The position numbers and the translations under genes were made by a program. DNA of 64,000 nucleotides, taken from contig NC_037093.1 of NCBI RefSeq assembly GCF_002994745.2, positions 22,083,555 through 22,147,554 of the forward strand, in the 5' to 3' direction. Positions 1 through 10,518 of this stretch are shown in pieces (positions within the stretch are counted from its first letter, which is position 1; every line of letters starts with the position of its first letter). Origin of the DNA: Rosa chinensis (Eukaryota > Streptophyta > Magnoliopsida > Rosales > Rosaceae). The notes under the pieces were generated by a model. The model was not told where the DNA came from. It did not search any database and saw only the letters and a list, made by a program, of their open reading frames with translations.

Positions 1-174
1 TACCTATCTCTGCAATACTTACTGATGAAGGCTTCTATTAAGAGATAAGATTGTACAAGTATATCTATTGAATGCTTGGTGATTAAGTCATTAAGTGATA
101 GGTATGGACAAACACATCTATATGCAGATTTAATTATAATTGTTTTGCTTGATGGCCAAGAACCTGACTAGTAC

Positions 175-182
175 TATAAATA
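175..182 (+). promoter_or_regulatory. TATA box inside the left LTR
   Basis: TATAAATA lies about 45 bases before a purine-rich transcript-like leader. The LTR at 46.9 kb has the same motif at 47197-47204. It could be the LTR's own Pol II promoter. Confidence 0.4.
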
Positions 183-218
183 GCAGCTATCTACTTGTTT
201 CATATCCACACTACAATG

Positions 219-411
219 AGAGCAATAGGGGAACAGAACGTGAGTGAGGGAGATAGAGAGAAAGGAGTACGCTAGAAAGAAAGAAATAAACAGAAAGGAA
301 AGGAAACAAAAGAAAAAAAGACACTGGGAGAAAGAAAAGGATATGTGAGAATGAAAATAGAGAGGGAAGAAGAGGAAAGAAAAGGGGAAGAAGAAAGAGA
401 AGGGAAGGCAT
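219..411 (+). repeat. Purine-rich (GA/AAG) tract
   Basis: About 190 bases of almost unbroken A and G on the plus strand, just downstream of the TATA box. Open frames here are low-complexity and not genes. It is probably untranslated leader of the LTR. Confidence 0.7.
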
Positions 412-3299
412 GATTACAAAGATTAGTTTCGGAGAATTAGATTTGGGATTCAGAGGTCTATTTCGATCCTAAAATCTATTTCTATTTCTATGGAACTTTG
501 TTCATGTGTTTTTGCTCAGTTATTGTCTAAGTTGGCTTAATGTTTTCTACAGTTAATAATGTAAATGATTGTAAGCATAGAAACAAATCAAGATGATTAG
601 AGAATTGGTTCCATAAGAATGGGTGTCCTGAGTAATTCTTAGGTTGCTGTTTGGGTTAGAATTCTTATTTTATCTTAACAACAAGAGGTTAGAGTGATCA
701 AAGAACCTATATGCATCAGTTTAACAACCTTAGACTGAGCAGTAATCTCAAACATTAGTTTGTAGGCATTGGAGAAAGCTAGAACAAGTTTCTGCATTAT
801 AATCACTAGTTAACTTTGACAACCATATCCTTTGATCTAAACCTTCTTTTTAGAAACCATTTGCATGTGTTGAAAGCTTATAATGTAAGCTTGATATCTG
901 TACAGTTTCATACAATTTCATGTAAGATTCAGTGGTTAATTTTGAGGCTAAAAACAGAGGTCTGCAATCTGTTGTTTTTGACACAGTTTTCTTTTTACTA
1001 AAAACTGTACATTTCGGCTGGGTATTTGAAGTTGGTGTCTTCATGAAAGTTTCAGTAGACATCTCAAAGATCATTTGAGAATTGAAATCTCATGAAAAAG
1101 ACTTTTCTAGAGTAAGTTATGATTTTTCGAAGTTGAGGATCTGCATCAGGAAATTCTGCAATTTTCATTATGTTTCTGTTTGTTCCATTTCGTTTCAATA
1201 GTTTCCTGTATTCAAACTTGTTTAGATCGATCACCAACTGAACATAGAGATTCTTCTATTTTTAACAAAACTTGTGACGCTATTTACTGAATTCATATGA
1301 GATACTTATGTCATTGTGAAATCAGTTTTCCTTCACAATAAATCTGCAAGACATTTTGGTTGGTTAGTTAGCACTTCAAATGTTAGATTTTAGGTACCAT
1401 TTTCTTAAGACATAAGCTTGATATTGAAGTATGTTCCTAAGGCAAAATCATAGCTTTGTGTTTAGAATAAATTATGTGCTTATGCATAGGAAATGTGAAT
1501 TGTACTTTGATATTTACTTTTTATGCAGGAACATGTATCTATACAATAGCTTGAAATCCAGGTAGGGGGATCTGGGAACCTCTACTCAATTGTATTGTAT
1601 GCATATATGTTGCTTGACATGTTTGTTGTGGAATGAATGAATATTTGATGCAATTACATTGCGAAGTATATGTTATCAATTGATGCATCATCCATTGAGT
1701 ACATATGAAGTATAAGGGTGGTGATGGTGATATGTGTAATGTTATCGATATAAGAAAGTTTGAAATTTATCTTTTGCGTAGTTGAGTCCATAACCTCAGT
1801 AGGTACCAGATCTCAGGTATGCCCATTGTTAATGCGCAATTAGTATAGGATTGAAAGGGTAATTCGGGACTGGCGAAAGGGGCATGGACAAGATGACAAG
1901 CAAAAGAGGGTTAGGGGGATTGATTTTGGGTGGGGGTTAGTTCATATAGTTGAGTACTCTGAGTCACCTTCGTGGTAAAATACATGGTATGGGACATGTA
2001 GGCTCAGTTTATTCTGCTGTGTGAATTATCGGGAATAGAACATGCATTCATGCATACCATATGATGATTGTTTTGTTATCTTTTGTGTGAAGAGAAATAG
2101 CTCCCTACTGAGCCACAGGTTGAGCTCACCCCTTAACAGTCTTGCAGGTTATTAAACACAAGAACTATGAAGATTAGTGATCGAAAGCAATTAGAGTTAG
2201 TTGGAGTTTTGTATATGTAAGATCATTATTCCGGAAGTGAGTACTCTTAGTGATCTTGAGTTGGATTTATCTTTATACTGAAATGAGAAGTCAATTCCAT
2301 TATCAAAGTGTCGATTTTATTTTTTCTATTCGTTTATTTTTATTTTTACTCACACCTCGGATTTCGGGAAATATTTATAAAAAAATTTGACCTGGATTAG
2401 GGGCGTGACAATAATGGATTCATCCCAAATATCATCATCCTCTCTTTCTTCAAATGGAACCGTTGAGTATTGCAATTCTGTCTTGGCCGCATTTGAACGG
2501 GAGCAAGATTTATTACTTCATATGTGTGCTAACAACTGTCATGCCCCTGATTTTTACACACATAAAAATCGATATATATATAATCCCATAATTATACATG
2601 CGTGAATGTTCAGTCGTCAATACAAATACCTGGAACATCTTTCCTTTAAAGCAAGTACTTACTGAGGAACTGAACCATCCAAATAACATACACTCGCTCC
2701 ACAGAGTTATATATTACACAAATTTACGAATTAAATTGTCATCACAAAATAAAGCGTAAATGCTCCTCAGAGCCTACTACATAGCGGAAGTCATAACAAT
2801 GGCAAAGCCAACAAAATTTGCTTCCTACCTGTTCAGCTGCCAACAAGCTCCCTCAGCTTCAGCCACGATTTTCCTGACCTGCAGGATTAACCCCTACACC
2901 AAAAGAATGGTGCACCGGGTTTCCACACAACAAAACCCGGTAAGCTTATGAAAGCTCGTATGAGTAACTCATGAACATCAATCAACAACTCACATCAATC
3001 TACTTAAGGAAACATGCAGCCATGATTCCTTCTAACACTCCAAAACCTTTCCATCTAAAGGAAACCATAAATCACCACTGTGACAATGTTCTATTTGCTA
3101 ACTTAACCATCAAGAAGCAAATCAAGTCTCATCTAGACAATAAAAGAAGAATACTCAAGGAATTCTCCTTTTACTACATACTTATGAGTCTCCAGCAACC
3201 TCGACTGTCACTCCCATAATCTATAATGGCAGACAGACTGTCGCCCTATTGAAATCGTAATCACTCGTCCGACTACGGACGTGATTACCTATTTCCTGC

Positions 3300-3620
3300 C
3301 TTGGCCACCATCTGTGACCTGTCACCATCTGTGACATGTGGTTTCAGACCCCGTCTTGTCTCAAATCAACATTTAGGTCACCATCTGTGCTCTATCACCA
3401 TCTGTGACACATGATCTTCAGACCCCGTCTGGTCATGAAATCAAACGTCAAGGTCACCGTCTGCAACCTATCACCATCTGTGATACGAAATCTTCTTAGA
3501 CCCTATCTGGTCTTAAAGCTAAACGTTAAATAAGTCGCAACCGACCTAAAAACGTTACAACATCTAGCTTCGACTTTCCTAACCCCTGCTCACCATCTGT
3601 GACTCTTGGTACAAGGACCA
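3300..3620. repeat. Degenerate repeats of a CACCATCTGTGAC motif inside the LTR
   Basis: The motif CACCATCTGTGAC or close variants recur about eight times in 320 bases, with an intervening 'CAGACCCCGTCT' phrase. It sits in the LTR where the 46.9 kb LTRs carry a different tandem repeat, so this LTR region seems prone to repeat expansion. Confidence 0.7.
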
Positions 3621-3788
3621 ATACATTTAAAATGAGTCACGCTTGACTCAAAAATGTAACATCAAGCTCAATACTTTTCAAACAATAGAAAACATCTTTT
3701 TCCACAATATTGTTCCCTGAAAAGTCACATTCAACAATAATATGAACATCATCATGCATATTATTATTCATCACAATCATCCACAAGG

Positions 3789-3812
3789 ATATATATATAT
3801 ATATACTTCACG

Positions 3813-3843
<31 letters not shown>
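3789..3843. repeat. (AT)n microsatellite
   Basis: Two runs of alternating AT (3789-3805 and 3817-3843) separated by a short spacer. The related LTRs have shorter TA runs at the equivalent place (near 48320 and 53190). Confidence 0.9.
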
Positions 3844-3844
<1 letters not shown>

Positions 3845-6353
3845 CGTAGACATTCGCTCAGGAATGCCTACTAATACCAACTATAGTTTGCAGTTAAATA
3901 ATTAACGCCAAAACGATAATGGTAATTCTGTTCATAAAGAACCTTGTGAGATTACTCACCTCGAACTCCTGCTGCGTCTTCAACAAAACACAAAGCCGCC
4001 AATTCACAAATAATCGTCCACTGTACTTCGTCAAGTACCTATTCACATACGTTTCCAATTTAGTGACGATTCACATTTGATTTAAGTTCGAAACCCCCTG
4101 TTTTGAACTAAAACCCCCAAAGTGGCGCCAATCGAGGCAAAACCACATCCGAGACCTCCCAAAGTCTTCGGAATACATCCACGATCGATGTGACCAAACC
4201 ACAAGTCGATCGGACGCTCGAATCCTCACGGATCGAATAAATCGATCGGTATGAAACTGTAAAAATCATAACAATTTCATACGAACTCCAAAATTTGCAT
4301 ATTATATATCGAAACACTCGTATCAACGACTAGAACATATATAATACCACAAACAGTCCCATACATGGCCGGAACACCGCCGGAACGCCGCCATAGGCGG
4401 TGGCGCACCGCCGCCGGCCAAAACTCAATATTTCACAAAACTCCCAACATCAAAAAGCTTCATATAAGCATGCTTGTGAACTTTCATAACTGGATCGAAG
4501 TCAGAAAACAAGCTTAAGGGATCGAAAACTACCTCATAAGCTTTGGATTATTGCTCAAACTGAGTTGAACCGATTTCCACGTTCCACATATCCACGAACT
4601 CGTATCGACGCGCTTTACAACTTTCATGAAGGAAGTTTTCGGAGAATCTCAACGTATCAAAAGTCAACCTTGAATCCCCCCTAAAGTCATACCTTGCAAA
4701 TAATTAATTCGTCCGAAACACTTCCGCTCCGTCCACGAGCCACGAAACCGTCCGATATCCATAATTTAAATTCCGGAAAATCCTCGGAAAATAAATACGA
4801 ATTTCTGGGGCATCACATTTAGATGAGACTTGATTTGCTTCTTGATGGTTAAGTTAGCAAATAGAACATTGTCACAACGGTGATTTATGTTTTCCTTTAG
4901 ATGGAAAGGTTTTGGAGTGTTAGAAGGAATCATGGCTGCATGTTTCCTTAAGTAGATTGATGTGAGTTGTTGATTGATGTTCATGAGTTACTCATACGAG
5001 CTTTCATAAGCTTACCGGGTTTTGTTGTGTGGAAACCCGGTGCACCATTCTTTTGGTGTAGGGGTTAATCCTGCAGGTCAGGAAAATCGTGGCTGAAGCT
5101 GAGGGAGCTTGTTGGCAGCTGAACAGGTAGGAAGCAAATTTTGTTGGCTTTGCCATTGTTATGACTTCCGCTATGTAGCAGGCTCTGAGGAGCATTTACG
5201 CTTTATTTTGTGATGGCAATTTGATTCGTAAATTTGTGTAATATATAACTCTGTGGAGCGAGTGTATATTATTTGGATGGTTCAGTTCCTCAGTAAGTAC
5301 TTGCTTTAAAGGAAAGATGTTCCAGGTATTTGTATTGACGACTGAACATTCACGCATGTATAATTATGGGATTATATATATCGATTTTTATGTGTGTAAA
5401 AATCAGGGGCGTGACAACAACAATCTCCTCTTAGCAGAAAATCTCGATGACGAAGAAGATGATGCTCATTCATGCCGGAGAGGTGCAATTCCTGGTCACA
5501 TAGTTGGTTATTACTTAGTTGATGGCATATATCCCAAGTGGTCCACACTTGTTCAAACAATTCATGATAGCAAGGACGAAAAAAATAATTTTTTGCCACA
5601 AAGCAAGAATCATGTAGGAAAGATGTTGAACGTGCTTTTGGTGTTCTTCAATCACGTTGGACAATTGTTAAGGGCGCAGCACGTTTTTAGGATAAATGCG
5701 TTTTACATGATATAATGACTACATGTATCATTATGCACAATATGATCATCGAGGATGAGCGTGATTTGATAGCTCTGATTAGAGAATTTAATCATGTGCC
5801 AGCCCCTACTGTTGAGATGATGGTTGATGAAGATGCACGATTTAATCAGTTCCTTGCTTAAAATAGGCAAATCAAAGACAAGACGGTTCATTTTGAACTT
5901 CAGGATGCATTGATTGATCATTTATGGGATCGTCACGGCAAAGATGAAGCTTGAAGCAGTTGATTAATATTTTCTTTTGCGTTAATTTTCTTTTGATGTT
6001 ATCTGTTTCTCTTAGTTCTCGTGTATTACATTTATTTCTCAATTGTATTTTCTAATTTTTATGAAATAAATAATTGTATTGCCTTTCTAAACAAATTTTA
6101 CAAGATTCATTCTCCACACATTTTAAAATTATGTATATGACGACAATTATTGTACTACATACAGAATCACAATAATGGACTAGATAACATTATTTCACAT
6201 TATCCAATATGGTATGATAAGATAGGATTGCCTTTGATGACAACTATTGGATTAGATTACGTAAATACATCAACACTGTTAGATTCATTTATTTAAAATG
6301 ACTATTTATCTACATGAAGACCATAAATACACTACTTCTCCCACAATACACAA

Positions 6354-7668
6354 CACACCAATTCTTCTACTACTTCAATATCTTCTTCTAAGCGTGGGTT
6401 AAATTTTATCATAGAAGAAGATCTACAATTGTGCCATGTATATCTTGATATTTCTCAACGTCCAATTAATGGTATTAACTAGAAAAAGGATGCACTATCG
6501 GAGAGGATTGTTGTTAACTACAATGAAGGCAAGTCTGAGGAAAGGAATCTATCTTGTGGGTCGCTTCAAAGTCGATTTTCTGATCTATACTTCCCAGTCA
6601 GTAAACTTCGTGGTTATATTCGACAAATTGAGTACCAAATCCAAGTGGTGCATCAGAGTCATATATTGTAAGTATCGCATAACCATAAGTTGTAGTATAA
6701 TTAGATCTTAGACTATCTGAATCTTAACGGTGTTTTATATTTTGTTTGTTTCTTTTTTAACTTTGTAGTTCAAGAAAGCTAAGGAATCTCTCCTAGATGA
6801 TTCAACTTATAAGAAGAAAAAGTTTCAATTTGACCATGTGTGGTCCATTCTAAAAAATGCAGAGAAATTGCTTGATAATGCTGCCATGACCGTTCCTAAA
6901 CCTCATAGAAGAAAAGAGTCATATGAAGGATCTCAATCAGGTTCTCGCACATCAAGGACATCTGAAACTCCATCGTTTTCTATTGATTTAAATGCTGATG
7001 AAGATGAGCAAGAGTACATCAATGATGAAGTTGCTTCACATGATCGTCCCATGGGAAAGAAGATGGCAAAGATGAAAAGGAAAGCCATCGATGAGAAGAA
7101 AAAGAATTATGATAAGATCATGACCGATAACCAAGCAATAAAAGAGTTACTTGAAAAAAGTATGCTGGAAAGATCAAGTTACGCTCCCAAGTTTGACCAT
7201 TACACGTCAAGCGAATTGGATATTCAACGTCAGCGCGAAGAGAATAAAATCATGCTGACCAATTTGGATTCCATAACAAATCCAACAGACCGTGAATTCT
7301 TGAAGATGAGGAAGGCAGAAGTTATGCAAAGAAGAGCTCGTGAGTCTCAATCACAAGGATCACCACCTACTACATTTGGCTATGGTAACTTTATTAACCT
7401 GAACCAATTTCAAAGTGGTTCTGAAGCTACTTTTCATTCTGAAAATTTTGGTAGTCCTTTACAATTTTTAAGTGGATTCGAAGGAAGTGGTGGGAGTGGA
7501 GGAGTACCACATGCTGGAGGAAGTAGTGGGTTTGGAACAAGTAGCGGTAGAGGAGTATCTGAGTACAATGAAAGTGGTGGATTCGGAACAAGCAATGGTT
7601 ATGGAGGAAGTAATGTTAACCTACCGGAATACGAGCTAATTTTAGTTTTTTTATGTGTATTTCAATAA
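6354..7668 (+). pseudogene. PIF/Harbinger ORF1-like protein (SANT-like plus NAM-associated C-terminal domain)
   Basis: A first exon (about 6354-6668) reads RGLNFIIEEDLQLCHVYLD and continues in one frame to QVVHQSHIL, broken once by a TAG near 6479 (GIN-stop-KKDAL). A GT-AG intron (about 6669-6768) joins FKKAKESLLDD and then a 276-codon stretch. That stretch includes RPMGKKMAKMKRKA and a coiled-coil-like charged region ending ADVM-type KMRKAEVMQRR, then a Gly/Ser-rich tail. The pattern is the Myb/SANT-like N-terminus with the NAM-associated domain (PF14303-type) found in PIF/Harbinger ORF1 proteins, which help the transposase reach DNA. One in-frame stop means it is damaged, although most of the frame is open. 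A TATA-like CATAAATAC precedes it near 6330. Confidence 0.75.
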
Positions 7669-8109
7669 TTGTTGGTTTCATTGTTTTACTTTATGTTGTT
7701 GTTTATGTTTTAGTATTTCACATTCTAGTAGTCTTTTTCCCAGCTCAGAATATATTTCCGAGTATGGTTTTGACGAGGCTGTCAATAAAACTTGTCGATT
7801 TAGTTAAATGAAAATAAGTATATCATAAAAATTAATGATTACACATTTATTTTAAAAATTCTAAACATATCAAATATTGGGCTCATATTGAAGATCTCAA
7901 CAAGATATTTACAATGCTGTAATTTTAATATTTAGTAACATTATAAATAACCCATGTATATAGAAAAAATGATTTTTCTTACATGTAAAATCCATGTTCT
8001 TAAAGGGAAAAAAAAAAAACAAAAACAAAAATCAGCATGGCCCACCATTTGGCTTACCAAATCTAAGCCCAAATTTGGTCTAGCAAATTTTAGAAGGCCG
8101 AATTTTTTT
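7669..8109. other. Gene-free AT-rich spacer
   Basis: No coding potential is seen. It contains A-rich runs near 8010 and a short stretch of repeated TTTGG/CCAAA words (8048-8085). No convincing PIF terminal repeat was found here. Confidence 0.5.
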
Positions 8110-8271
8110 TTGAAAATTACAGTGTCATTTTGAGAATTATATTAGTCATATTGCCACCTAAATTTTGTTGTACAAATAAGGCCACCTTCATTCACAAATT
8201 ATTTCATCCTTGCCAGTTTTACCCTTCTACCTAATAAACCCAAGGTGCATTAGCCTTGCATCGATTTGTGA

Positions 8272-8274
<3 letters not shown>

Positions 8275-8345
<71 letters not shown>
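8275..8345. repeat. (CT)n microsatellite
   Basis: About 70 bases of uninterrupted CT, followed by a short CA run. A second, shorter (CT) run lies at 8465-8488. They sit in what would be the 5' leader of the captured RPT3 fragment. Confidence 0.95.
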
Positions 8346-8354
<9 letters not shown>

Positions 8355-8513
8355 AAAATCTTCACATCTTGGTCTCCGTCTCCGATTCCGATGACCAATG
8401 GCCTCGCCGCCGTCTCTCAGATATGAACCGGCCCTCACCGACCCGATCTCTGACGCAAATTCAATCTCTCTCTCTCTCTCTCTCTCTCAAATTCAAATCT
8501 CAATTCAGTGTCA

Positions 8514-9033
8514 ATGGAGCCACCGGTATCACTGTCGTCTCTCAGATTGGACCCAGCATTCACCGACCCGAACTTTAATCTCTACAGCCGCCTCAAGGAG
8601 CTTCAGCGCCAGAACGAGTTCATCGATATTAAAGACGAGCTGAAATACCTAAAGCGCGAGATGCTCTGGTAAGCTACAGTGTAATCTATGCTCAATCCTT
8701 TTGATATTTTTGTTGAAATTGAATTACAGTTAGAGACTATGGTTTGAGCTAATTCTACACTCGATTCATAGTGTTGTTATCGTTTGAATGATACGAATTG
8801 CTTCATATCAGATTTGAATGATGCGAATTGATTCATGATACTTCAAAAATGGATTATCCTATATACTTTTTTTGGTTCTATAATTTGAAATCCGAGCATG
8901 TATTGGAAAGTTGAGTTTCAAAATTGTTTGATTTGCATAGTGAGATTGATCGATCTGATGAAATTTTTGGTTTGAAATTTGTATAGGTTGTTGCAAGAAG
9001 GTGTTGAATCGGTGCAGCTATTTCTTAGTTTTT
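8514..9033 (+). pseudogene. RPT3: Fragment of 26S proteasome ATPase RPT3, first exon and part of the second
   Basis: The ATG at 8514 opens 51 codons ending at a GTAAGC donor (8669). The reading contains LYSRLKELQRQNEFIDIKD and ELKYLKREML, the N-terminal coiled coil of RPT3 (regulatory particle ATPase 3). An acceptor at 8986 leads to a degenerate QEGVESVQ and then a stop at about 9033. The AAA+ ATPase domain is absent, so this cannot make a proteasome subunit. The family's 'QEEYV' step in the coiled coil is missing. An upstream copy of the start region (8398-8460, with SLRYEPALTDP) resembles SLRLDPAFTDP at the real start, so the leader was locally duplicated. It lies inside the probable Pack-MULE. 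Confidence 0.7.
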
Positions 9034-9589
9034 AGAGAACATAGAAAATCTCAAAGTTGCAATTGGTAGCTGCTCCAGAACCACATGTTTTCCCAGTGGT
9101 CCATTTGCGTCATGCATGATTTTAATAAGGGCGGATAGCATGATTCATATGCCTCAGTTCTTATAGAAATTGATTAATGAAAAGTTCTATGTAGTTTATT
9201 GACTTTCCTACTTGTATTGTGGGTTAGTTGGTCACTGACTCATTGTAAAATGCATAGATCTACCTATTTGCTTTATAAAACTGCAAAAGCCTTCAACATA
9301 ACGAGAAAACCTATGTTAGTATCTTTCAAGCTAATGTTGGTAGCTTTGCTGTTTCTATTTTGATTGATTTTAAGTCAATAACTCTCCACAATTGTTATAG
9401 TGACTTTTCAACATAGCAATAGTAGCTTTCTATGCCTACGTTTGTATCTTTTTAAGTTGATGTTAGTAGCTTTTCTATTTTTCCGATGGCAGTAACATTT
9501 TAATTTTGATTTTGATTGTATTCTTTACATTTCCATAGCTTTGTTCGTCTCTGAGAATAGTTTTGCATGGTAATAGTTTTTGAAATGCT

Positions 9590-10200
9590 TGGTTATAGTT
9601 TTTGTTGTTGATGAGAGTAACTTTTGGTGATGGTGAGAGTAGCTTTTGTTACTGATGAAAATAGCTTTCTGGTATTGGTGATAGTAACGTCTGTTGTTGG
9701 TTAGAGTAGCTTTTGGTGATGGTGAGAGTAGCTTTTGTTACTGATGAAAATAGCTTTCTGGTATTGGTGACAGTAACGTCTGTTGTTGGTTAGAGTAGTT
9801 TTTGGTGTTAGTGATAGTAGCTTTTGTTAGTGAGGATAGTAGCTTTTGGTTTTGGAGAGTATAGGTTTTGTTCGTAACAGTAACTTTTGGTATTTGTGAC
9901 AGTAGTTTTTGTTGCCTCACCGGAGGTTCCCGATCTCACCATAGTAGCTTTTGTTGCTAATGACAATAGCTTTTGTTGCTGATGACAGTAGCTTTTGTGA
10001 CTTCGTTGGAAATCTCACCAGTGTAGCTTTTGTTGCTGGTGATAGTAGCTTTTGTGACTTCGCCAGAAATCTCACCAGCATGCTTTTTTTGTTAATGACA
10101 GTAGCTTTTATTGCTAGTGATAGTAGCTTTTGTGACCTCGCCGGAGGTTGCCGGAAATCTCATCACAGTAGCTTTTGGTGTTAGTGACAGTAGTTTTGTG
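9590..10200. repeat. Degenerate minisatellite (TAGCTTTTG-type units)
   Basis: GTAGCTTTTG or close forms recur more than 15 times, at spacings of roughly 20-35 bases. A unit of about 95 bases is duplicated nearly exactly (9620-9700 and 9712-9795). Open frames across it are by-products. It lies inside the probable Pack-MULE. Confidence 0.85.
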
Positions 10201-10518
10201 GTCGTCGGAGTTCACCGAAGATCGGCCGAAAGTTGGCCAGAGGTCGATCGAAGACCTGCCGGAGTTGACCGGAGACCTCGCCAGAAAGGAGAGAGAGAAA
10301 GATTGTTGACTTTTTACTCTAGTGGCATTTATGTAAATATGTTGGTTTTTATATCCAAAATATAACACTTTTTTAATCTGGTGACCTTATGAGGGAAAAA
10401 AAATTAGTTAGTGGCCTTATGGCTAAAAAAACATTCAAATATGCACTTATACGTAATTAACCCAATTTTTTTCTTGGTCCATGGGAAATAAATAGCCTAC
10501 GGTGGGAGAATGTTTTAG

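Larger units (their letters stand above)
1..2410 (+). mobile_element. 3' part of a long gypsy-type LTR (probably solo)
   Basis: The stretch ends with AGGGGCGTGACA at 2399-2410, the same U5 terminus as the LTRs at 46.9-54.9 kb. It has a TATA box near 175 and no long ORF. About 250 bp before the end lies a GCAGGT block, like the block near the 3' ends of the other LTRs. The 5' end is not found and may lie before the window. No primer-binding site follows 2410; transposase-like coding DNA begins directly, which suggests a solo LTR or a truncated element. Inference rests on the shared terminus and layout, not on an alignment. Confidence 0.45.
2537..5416. mobile_element. Palindromic LTR insertion with U5 ends on both sides
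   Basis: The left edge is TGTCATGCCCC and the right edge is GGGGCGTGACA; both are the 3' (U5) terminus of a gypsy LTR. Positions 2537-4817 form a complete LTR in reverse orientation, ending in the reverse complement of TGTGATGCCCC. Positions 4818-5416 are a forward copy of only the last 600 bases. The inverted arms are therefore about 600 bp (2537 to about 3135 against 4819-5416) with few differences. ACAAC at 2532-2536 and again at 5417-5421 is a perfect 5-bp target duplication, as expected from retroviral-type integrase. The reverse LTR is related to the LTRs at 46.9-54.9 kb. Small ORFs in the arms are shadows. Confidence 0.8.
2414..5954 (+). pseudogene. PIF/Harbinger-type transposase remnant, split by an LTR insertion
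   Basis: Two parts flank the insertion at 2537-5416. The left part (2414-2536) reads as an acidic and serine-rich N-terminus. The right part (5417-5954) has RRGAIPGH, then GYYLVDGIYPKWSTL, then in shifted frames DIMTTCIIMHNMIIEDE and, near the end, HLWDRHGKDEA. These are hallmarks of the plant PIF/Harbinger nuclease family (Plant_tran, DDE_Tnp_4). The middle of the protein between the IPGH and GYYLVDG blocks is missing, so the first catalytic acidic residues are gone. There is at least one frameshift near 5600-5700, and an in-frame stop near 5860 (before NRQIKDK). The family normally runs to about 400 aa or more. The ORF1 partner lies 400 bases downstream on the same strand. It is not functional. 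Confidence 0.85.
8110..10463. mobile_element. Probable Pack-MULE carrying an RPT3 gene fragment
   Basis: Terminal inverted repeats of about 85 bases are visible by eye: 8110-8192 against the reverse complement of 10380-10463. Both contain AATTAC near the tip and an AAGG(C/T)CACC block at the inner edge; identity is moderate. AATTTTTTT at 8101-8109 and 10464-10472 could be a 9-bp target duplication, but it is low in complexity. Inside are a host proteasome gene fragment and a minisatellite, and no transposase. Capture of host exons between Mutator-like ends is known as a Pack-MULE. The ends are divergent, so this call is moderate. Confidence 0.5.

Noticed and set aside
2760..5195. Mirror-image 63-72 aa ORFs as a conserved small protein pair
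   Set aside because: They are the two arms of the inverted LTR sequence, and the same kind of region in other LTRs is not coding.
8210..8578. 122-aa SLSLSL-rich ORF as a secreted peptide
   Set aside because: It is produced by the (CT)n microsatellite. The meaningful frame here is the RPT3 fragment from 8514.
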